A model generated the notes under the pieces. That model worked only from the letters and a program-made list of their open reading frames with translations, ran no database searches and was not told the DNA's origin. From assembly GCF_027943255.1 (NCBI RefSeq), contig NC_072896.1:32514501-32578500 (forward strand): 64,000 bases of DNA. Reading direction: 5' to 3'. Shown here in pieces: positions 57,290 through 64,000 of this stretch. Position 1 is the stretch's first letter. Every line of letters starts with the position of its first letter. The position numbers were made by a program, and so were the translations under genes. Origin of the DNA: Anastrepha obliqua. Taxonomy: Eukaryota > Arthropoda > Insecta > Diptera > Tephritidae.

Positions 57290-57440
57290 AGTGTATTTTG
57301 GCTAATCCATATGAAGGGAGTTTCTGTTGCTTCTGCAAATTATACCGGGACAAACCTTCTCAACATCAATTCTATCCCTAGACACCTGCTGTGTGAAAGA
57401 TTGAAGTCCATTGTGAACTATCAGAGTGGTTTAGATTAGG
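57290..57440 (+). pseudogene. RTE-like RT scrap
   Basis: Plus-strand: KGVSVASANYTGTNLLNINS, then LLCERLKSIVNYQSG, matching KGDxxxCANYRGISLLNIAYK and LCERLKPIVN...YQCGF of the RTE-like RT at 21.2-21.5 kb. About 50 codons remain. The next downstream RT block (FKTTFESS) lies at 58215 beyond an inserted minus-strand LINE piece, so both may be one interrupted element. Confidence 0.55.
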
Positions 57441-57860
57441 TCAAGCTCGGACCGTTCCACACTATACTAATCGATCCTGGTGGATTCTCGTTTCACTCCC
57501 GATCTAGAAAAACGATATAATATTCATATTAAACGGTCTGACTCAGTTCGCGAATCAATTTTGTAATGTGGTAGTACCAATCACTTCACACTAGGGACCT
57601 CGCCAATTCAAGTTCGATCTCGTTGAAATAAAAACTCCTTTAAGATTGGTCATGAATGGAAGGAAGTCGAACCGAAACTTTACTGTCACTGGCAATGTGA
57701 TTACACACATTGTTTTTTACCTGATAATATTCGCCTGACAGAAAACGGACAGATAACGAACCGAGATCAGCGCTATGCTGTGGTGGGGACTGCCGTTTGG
57801 CACGTTATGCAGAGTGGCACTTCTAGGCCAAAGGATCCGCGCCTTGAATTTTCCCATACG
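57440..57860. other. unassigned
   Basis: No motif recognised; mixed composition, no long open frame with homology. Confidence 0.3.
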
Positions 57861-57863
57861 CTA

Positions 57864-58110
57864 CTAGCAATGATATTCCCTTAAAAAACGCTGAAGTTTC
57901 TCTATTGACTCCAATTCTGCGATGTATTCAAAGAAATTCTTTCTAAGATTGCGATATCGCAGTTTTGTTAGAGCGTGGCAGTGGCGGGGATATTGTCCGA
58001 CAATGTGCAACTCCTTGTTATCCCTGCAGCTACGAGTAAAGTCATTTGTGAGGAGGTCCATTCGATTTACGTGCATTCTTAAAGGTCCAGTGGTGGTGGT
58101 AACCACAAGG
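57864..58110 (-). pseudogene. I-type LINE C-terminal fragment
   Basis: An 80-codon open frame on the minus strand: TGPLRMHVNRMDLLTNDFTR (consensus TGHxxLxxHxxRM), SCRDNKELHIVGQYPRHCHA (degraded finger, C and H retained), LTKLRYRNLRKNFFEYIAEL and ESIEKLQRFLREY, then a stop. This is the last part of ORF2 of an I-type element. Confidence 0.6.
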
Positions 58111-58214
58111 TCCTGAATTGGGCAGCAGATAAGATATTTTGGGATTTAGAACTTCTTCTGTCGAGCTTAGATCAGATCAATTTATACTAGGTTTTTACAG
58201 CGAAACAAATTATG

Positions 58215-58880
58215 GTGAAGACAATCCAATCGTCAAGTTTTTTTACAGAATCGATTTTAAGACCACTTTTGAAAGCTCTAAGGGAAGATGTCTATGTATA
58301 TGACGCTGTGCCCACATTTCTTAACTTAACGCTGTGTAATATCAGCTTAGATACAACCTTTAAACCCTTCCAAATTGGCAAGTTCCTCTAGAAGCGCTCG
58401 AAACTAAATAAGATTTCAGACAAAGTGATCCATTTCCGTCCAAGGTCTTCATTTTGATGTTGGAAAGCATAATAGATGTATGCTAGAAATGAGAGCCACA
58501 TCAAGGCGCCGACTTGAACAAAAAAATTCCGATGCTGCTGGAATGCGCCACCAAGGCCATTAAGCGGACTTCACTGGCTCCGAGCAGAAAGTAAATGCGA
58601 GCTCAGCAGCCGGCTTTCAGAGTCCAAAAATTTAAAGGAAAAGTCATAAAAGCATTCAGCAGCTCCATTCCCAGCTTAAAAAAAAAGCGGCAAAAGAGCT
58701 TAGCTTAGCGGTGAACGAGGACCAAACAAAATATGTCTTTACAAGGCATAAAGAGTCCTAGGGGCCTACACCCCTAAGTTGGCAGTCATAACATGAATAT
58801 TTGAAAGATGATGTTTGGGGCTAACATTGTCGACATCGAGACCAAGCGAAGAACAATTATAGTTAACAGGTGTTATTTGG
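58215..58880 (+). pseudogene. RTE-like RT palm and following region, decayed
   Basis: Plus-strand blocks: YRIDFKTTFESS (first palm Asp, consensus FVDFKAAFDS), LCNISLDTTF, then at 58710-58745 LAVNEDQTKYVFTRHKES (consensus LAVNExKTKYM), and at 58828-58880 VDIETKRRTIIVNRCYLGLV (consensus EIKRRIxxANRCYFGL). The YADD region between them is missing or unreadable. Same family as 20.3-22 kb, opposite orientation. Confidence 0.55.
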
Positions 58881-58974
58881 GTTTGGTACGTAACTGATAT
58901 TCAGCGATCTCTCTTGGCCCACAAAAATCACACTCCACAGTTTTCTCTCATGATGAAAAATGCTTAAAAGAGGT

Positions 58975-59310
58975 TTAAAAAGCTCATAAGCCTTCCAAAG
59001 GATAAACTGAGAATGCTCAAGGGCAGTCTCACAGGCATTCTCACAGGCCAATACAGGCTCCACAGTCATCTGCATACGATCGGGTTATGGTCCACTACCT
59101 CTTATCGTTTCTGCGACCAATACCAGGAGATTCCAATGCATCTTTTTCTTGAATTTAGCGCAGAGAAGGTTGAGACATCTCGGCCAAGTGCAGCCAACAG
59201 GAAGGCATATACACTCAGCCCAACCCAGCGCTATCTAGAGTTTAATAAGGGAACTGGGTCTGGATGAGGTACTGTGATGAGTAGAGGGCACAAAAGACCA
59301 TGATATAAAA
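58975..59310 (+). pseudogene. Jockey/I-type LINE C-terminal end
   Basis: Plus-strand: LISLPKDKLRMLKGSLTGIL, TGQYRLHSHLHTIGL, FCDQYQEIPMHLFLE (finger C and H), then after a frame change RRLRHLGQVQPTGRHIHSAQ, PSAI and IRELGLDEVL with stop codons. Ends with GTAGAGGGCACAAAAGACC-type sequence. Confidence 0.65.
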
Positions 59311-59695
59311 CTGCAAACATCGAAGTAATCTGATCTAAATTACTTTATATGACAAAGAAATATGGGCAAAGTTGAGCATAGATGAGGAAGTGTTAGGAGC
59401 AATCAGGAGAAGATTTACGAATCTATCCGCCTGAGCTATGTGGGTCAAGTGGGATAAGATTTGAACTGCACGAGTTATAGAACGTCAGGTTGCCACATCA
59501 TTTGCATGACGAAAGCTGTTGAAAGAAAACGAAAGCAAGAGCTCCCGCAAATCCAATAGCGGCACAAACTTAGGGGTGCGTGACTGCGCTTGACAATTAC
59601 AACTAATACAGCTTCTTAAAAGCGTGACGATACTCCCGATTTTTTTTTAATTTCTTTTGGTCGGGCTCGGAGCAAGAGTGAACCATTTCGCTTGG

Positions 59696-60183
59696 CTATA
59701 CGAATTTTAGCTCTCGCAGATTTTTCCTCCTTGGGCACATGACTGTATAAACGAAATTCTTCTTACTATCTAATACATATGGCTTGTGAGCAAATAATTG
59801 TCCTGCAATTTCAATCAACAATCGATTCCATGCTTGATCTATGCTCCATCTAATTTTCTGCGCTCCTCTTTTCGCCATGTTCCTCTGCCCTCGGTGCACA
59901 CCAACAATGCACCTTTAGCACAAATTATTTGTGGCTCAATAATTCTAGCCATTACTGCTGCCATTACAATCGACCTACCAGACAGACGACTGCGGCTGAT
60001 GCTTGTGAATGACGAAGCTTTGTCTGCCTCGCTGCCATTCCAATTTTTATTAGTCGTGTGTGACCCCAGCGACGAGAAGGCCCTGTGCACGGTGACCGCG
60101 CCAACTGCGATGACTGATGTAATCACTACACAATCGGTGGTGTGAGAGTGCAAGGAGCAACTAAGTGACTTGAAGACTTCCAC
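59696..60183. other. unassigned block with overlapping open frames
   Basis: Higher GC than the surroundings, with open frames on both strands: plus 59798-60145, minus 60183-59839 and minus 59899-59696. The last contains GAQKIRWSIDQAWNRLLIEI and PRRKNLRELKFV; W-spacing faintly suggests a Myb/MADF-like helix but I cannot support it. No splice sites pair convincingly. It could be unique conserved host sequence or an old repeat. Confidence 0.25.
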
Positions 60184-60840
60184 AGCTCCTTGTGATTTAT
60201 TTTTTCTTTCTCGTTTTACGCCATTAACCTTGCGACTATCGCAATTCGATTATATTTATTTGTGCATTTGTTCGCTCTTCGGCCTATTTGATATACAATT
60301 TTCTTTTTCTTGTGGTTTTTTTCTATTTCTATTTCGATTTTCTGCTGAGACTAATATCATTACCACAAATCAACTGTTGGTCGATGTGGTGTATTTGGCC
60401 TGACTATTTTATTTCCACTACAACTACCAAATGGGTCAATTGGTCGACATCGCCGATGTAGTCGATGCTGTGGTTTTAATGTGCTGACCATTTGATGTAA
60501 GATGTATACACAAATACATGTAAACTTGTAAATGTATTCATATGTTTTTTTGTTTATTGTTGTGTCTTACTTTATGTGACCGCCTGTGCTTTGGTCCTGT
60601 TCTGTTTGTCCTTGCAGTGATTAGTTTCGATTAGGCACAATCAGTTGCAGCATAACTGCTTTAGCACACATTCGTACTTACACAGGCGCACATTTGTTTT
60701 TACATGAATACATTTGTATTAGTAAAACATATTTGAAATTTGCGAAAGTACAGTGGTTTAAAAATAGAAAGAGCTGAAACAAAATACAAAAAGAAGTATT
60801 AGAATGCGATAGTTTCCCAAGTAGTTGAGGGTACAGCTTT
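60183..60840. other. intron-like AT-rich sequence
   Basis: Nothing recognised: T-rich, several ACATTTGTATT-like words, no open frame with homology. Confidence 0.4.
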
Positions 60841-61147
60841 TGATACTAAATTCAGATTTTGAAAATTCAAAACTTTGAAATTCAAGGTTTTCAGAGAAAT
60901 TTTTTGCTATCTTTTAGATTTCATTTTTGTACAGATTTAGGAAAAGGTAAAATTGGCGAACAGTTTTCGAAAGAAATTTTCTTTCTCAATGTTTTTTCAC
61001 TACAAAGAATACTGGTTGCGACACTTAATTTAGACATAGAAATGGGGAGTAAGCTTAAAGTAACAAATTCAATATGGGTAGGAGCTTCGGAAAATTAGAA
61101 TTTTGGAGTTTCAAAATGGCAACTTTTTTGGCAAAAAATTTATAGCA
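60840..61147. repeat. left flank of the AT-rich satellite
   Basis: AAAATTCAAAACTTTGAAATTC, GAAAAGGTAAAATTGGCGAA and TTTTCGAAAGAAATTTTC-type words here match the vocabulary of the satellite at 62287-64000. The rosa transposon therefore appears to be inserted within the array. Confidence 0.6.
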
Positions 61148-62286
61148 TACAGGGTTGCCCATATTCGACGGACACATCTGGCAATCCTGTATCTTTTGAC
61201 AAAGACGTCAGATCGCTTAATGACTTACCGCGTTGCAAGCGTCAGTCCCAGCAGATTTTTACCATGGAACAGTACACGCCATGCGAGCGCTCCCAAATTG
61301 TTAAAATTTACATTCAATAAAAGAAGTCAATTGTGAAAACTCAACGTGCGTATAAAAAATTAAATAATGTGAAAAGTGCGCCTTCTAAGAACACCATTAA
61401 ACGTTTGTACGAAAGGTTTTCGACTGCTGATGCTCTTTCTAATCCAAAGAGGCCAAATCAAAACCGACCAAGGCGATCGGATGAGAATATTGCTCTTGTA
61501 CGGGCCAGTGTTGAGACATCGCCAAGGACATCCCAAAATCGCCGTTCTCAGCAGTTGGGCATTTCTCGGACCACTTTACTTTATTGTTGCCTGCGGACAA
61601 GCCTCGTCGGTTGGAATGGGCCCAAAGAGCCATCGAAATGGCTGAAGATGACGTGCAATTTTAGAACAAAATCATCATGTCCGATCAGGCGTTAGTGCCA
61701 AAACGATTATTGGGCCGTTTTTCTTCGAAAATGAAGATGGCCAAGCTGTTACCGTCAATCAGGAGCGTTATCGCGATATGATAACCACTTTTGTGATGCC
61801 AATTATTCGTCGAAAGCGTATGAGGCAGTTCTGGGTTTAACAAAGCGGGGTTCCACCACACACAACTCGCACCACAATCGATTTTTTGAAGAAATTGTTT
61901 TCTCGTCGTTTGATGTCGAAAAATGGTGATCTTGACTGGCCACCGCGTTCGTCCGATTTAACGCCACCTCACTTCTTCTTGTGTGGATATTTAAAATCAA
62001 AGGTTTATATTAATAAGCCAAAGACCATAGAAGAGCTCAAGAACAACATCCGTGATGAAATAGCCGCTATTCCAGCCGAAATGTTAGCTAAAACTATGGA
62101 AAATGCTGCAAAACGGGCACAATACGCCGTAAAGGCTCAAGGCGGCCATTTGAGAGATATCATATTCAAAAAGTGATGTCAAAAAAATCTACTTGAACCA
62201 AATAAAATGATTATTATCGTCAGCATCAAAAAATTGTGGTTTTCTTTGGTTTAAAAAAAAAACACATGGGTCCGTCGAATATGGTA
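61148..62286 (+). mobile_element. rosa-type (DD41D) transposon in a satellite array
   Basis: Inverted end cores: left CCATATTCGACGGACACAT (61159 on) and right, reverse-complemented, CCATATTCGACGGACCCAT (ending 62284), followed by TA. The left end carries an extra CAGGGTTGC outside the core after a TA, which the right end lacks, so the right terminus is slightly shortened. The transposase lies between. Confidence 0.8.
61264..62176 (+). pseudogene. rosa-type transposase with mutated catalytic residues
   Basis: ATG at 61264 opens MEQYTPCERSQIVKIYIQ then TAA, continuing KKSIVKTQRAYKKLNNVKSA, PSKNTIKRLYERFST (helix-turn-helix), SDENIALVRASVETSPRTSQ, RRSQQLGISRTTL, IIMSDQA (first Asp), an internal deletion, then IIGPFFFENEDGQAVTVNQE, RYRDMITTFVMPIIRRKRMR, QSGVPPHTTRTTIDFLKKLF (QQDGAPPH with second Asp changed to Ser), DWPPRSSDLTPPHFFLCGYL (third Asp changed to His), and KPKTIEELKNNIRDEIAAIP to GGHLRDIIFKK, TGA at 62174-62176. 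Spacing is 41 residues. The frame from 61886 is intact despite the active-site losses. Confidence 0.85.
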
Positions 62287-64000
62287 CTTATATTTTCGAA
62301 CATTGAATACGAACTTTCATAATGAAAAATAGAGAATTCCGACTGGAGGACAAACTTCGAAAGAGTAAAATTTTTAAATTACAAAAAGGCGCAATTTTCG
62401 AAAAAAGTTCATGGAACTTTCCTATTTTTGGTATACTTGTGCCTTTTTTCAAAATTCGAAGTGACGAATTCGTGATGCAAGAAAAACTCCGAAAAAGTAA
62501 AATTTTCACATTTGGCGAATATTTCGAAATATATTCTTGGAAATTGTTTCAAGTTTCAGTAAATTTATATATTTCGATATTTAAATCTAATTCTCTTAAT
62601 TTGAAGTTTTGAATTGCAACGGATTCTCTCCGAAAGTATCCGTTTTTCGAAATTCAGAATGTCAAACAAATAGTTTTAGAGTTTTCTTGATACTCCGTTC
62701 ATTTATATGCTTCAGATTTATATATTTAAAATTCAAAGTATCGAAATCAAAATGGAAAAAAATTAAATTTTCCAAATTCCATATAGCGGAAAATTTTTTC
62801 GAAACTCGGTATTTTTATATATATCGATGTTAAATTACAATTTTTTAAATTCAAAGCATCGAATTTATAAAGCAGATCAAACGCCGAAAAATAAAATTTT
62901 TTTCTCTAAATTTTAAAATAGCGCATTTTAATGATACAAATTTTTGAAGGAAAAGTTCTAAATGTTAAACAAATTTCGAAAAATAGTTTTGGAATTTTTT
63001 TGAGTTTGCGTATATTTATATATATAAAATTTATACTTGTAAAATTCAAAAAGGCGAAATCAATATGTAAAAATTTAAATTTTCAAAACTCATAATAGCG
63101 GAAAATTTTTGAGAAAAATTTTTTGTGAAAAATTTTTAGGATTTTTTTCAAAACCCGGCATACTTATACATATCGATGTTGAACTTAGATTTTTAAAACT
63201 CAAACCCACGAGCTCATAATTTAAATTTAAAAATTTATTTTTTTTTTAAGTTTTCTGGAACCCACTACACTTATAATTTTCTAAATTGAATTCAGATTTC
63301 AAAATGATGAATTCATAATTAGGACAAACTCCGAAAACAAAAAAATTTCAATGGTAGAAACAATTTTCGAATTTTTTCGAAACTCGGTATTTTTATATAT
63401 ATCGATGTTAAATTCCGATTTTTTAAATTCAAAGAATCGAATTCATAAAGCAGAGCAAACTCCGAAAAATAAAATTTTTTTCTCTAAATTTTAATATAGC
63501 GCAATTTAATGATACACATTTTTGAAGGAAAAGTTCTAAATGTTAAATCAATTTCGAAAAAAATTTTTGAAATTTTTTCGAGACTCCATATATTTATATA
63601 TATAAAATGTATACTTGTAAAATTCAAAAAGGCAAAATCAAAATGGAAAAAATTACATTTTCAAAATTCATAATTTTTCAAACTCAAATGAGTAAACTAA
63701 AAATGGCGGACAAATTAAAAAAAATTTTATTTTTAAATTGGAATTTTTCCGAAATTCTGACTGTTTATATTTTTAAATATTGCATTTTCAATGCAAAAAT
63801 CAAAGTGGTAAGCTGAAAATTGATGAAAAGCTCCGAAAAAGTAATACAAGTTTATCTGGCCTTTATCTGTTTGGGTTTTAGAAATATTTTTTCGATTTTT
63901 TTTTTCGTTTTATAGATTGCTTTTTTCGGTTTATTTATAAATTTAGTTCCCTAATTTTGTAGCAAATATTTTAGCATTTTTTGTTTAATCTAAACTTTTA
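62287..64000. repeat. AT-rich satellite with 578-bp period
   Basis: Diverged tandem units built on TTTTTCGAAACTCGGTATTT, TATCGATGTTAAATT, TTTTAAATTCAAAG, then CAAACTCCGAAAAATAAAAT. Two long copies align at a constant offset: GAAACTCGGT at 62801 and 63379, CTCTAAATTTTAA at 62904 and 63482 (578 bp each). Within the unit, shorter related subrepeats of roughly 190 bp recur (CTCCGAAAA words near 62350, 62486, 62880, 63326, 63459 and 63827). The array runs off the window end. Short open frames inside it are artefacts. Confidence 0.85.

Noticed and set aside
59696..59899. Myb/MADF-type DNA-binding protein on the minus strand
   Set aside because: Only a faint tryptophan spacing; no full domain, and the frame is 67 codons.
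1..64000. A new multi-gene biological system
   Set aside because: Apart from one receptor exon, every coding signal I could identify belongs to known transposon classes, mostly broken; no cluster of unknown genes with conserved order is visible.

Overview
This is eukaryotic, insect DNA: AT-rich, full of poly-A/T runs, CA/GT and opa-type (CAG/CAA) microsatellites, and packed with decayed transposons. The transposon mix (mariners, DD37D maT-type and DD41D rosa-type elements, I/Jockey/Loa/R1-type and RTE-like LINEs, a tRNA-derived SINE) points to a brachyceran fly. Rosa-type elements and these SINE/LINE families make a tephritid fruit fly my best guess (inference, not proof). There is no prokaryotic operon, no CRISPR and no intact protein-coding gene.

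Only one host coding exon is convincing: 22855-22960 (+), 106 nt, flanked by a good acceptor and donor. It encodes the start of a discoidin domain as in discoidin domain receptors (Drosophila Ddr or smal). If that is right, almost all of the window is intron of that receptor gene: at least 22.8 kb upstream and 41 kb downstream of the exon.

Layout: 1-5 kb, mariner, IS630-like, RTE-like and maT remnants. 5-6.8 kb, host intron with opa and GT repeats. 6.8-8.1 kb, a mariner with both inverted repeats. 8.8-10.4 kb, oppositely oriented LINE ends. 11.8-16.3 kb, a Loa-like LINE (ORF1, endonuclease, RT, RNase H) abutting a maT element. 18.3-20.3 kb, a mariner nested inside another mariner. 20.3-22 kb, an internally deleted RTE-like LINE. 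22.9 kb, the receptor exon. 23.8-27.3 kb, LINE pieces and a rosa element split by an RTE insertion. 29.3-30.8 kb, a CGATAA minisatellite. 33-34.5 kb, an unidentified retroposon, a tRNA-like head and a rosa remnant. 37-44 kb, LINE, rosa, SINE and mariner pieces. 44.9-53.2 kb, SINE, mariner, R1-type LINE, a nearly intact Mos1-like mariner, maT and Jockey-type LINE. 55-59.3 kb, stacked LINE fragments. 60.8-64 kb, an AT-rich satellite with a 578-bp period, interrupted by a rosa transposon.

I see no new multi-gene system. The most useful observations are the exon, the nested and split insertions that give a relative chronology, the two satellites with higher-order structure, LINE 3' tails that spell the insect telomere repeat, and an unassigned two-copy retroposon.
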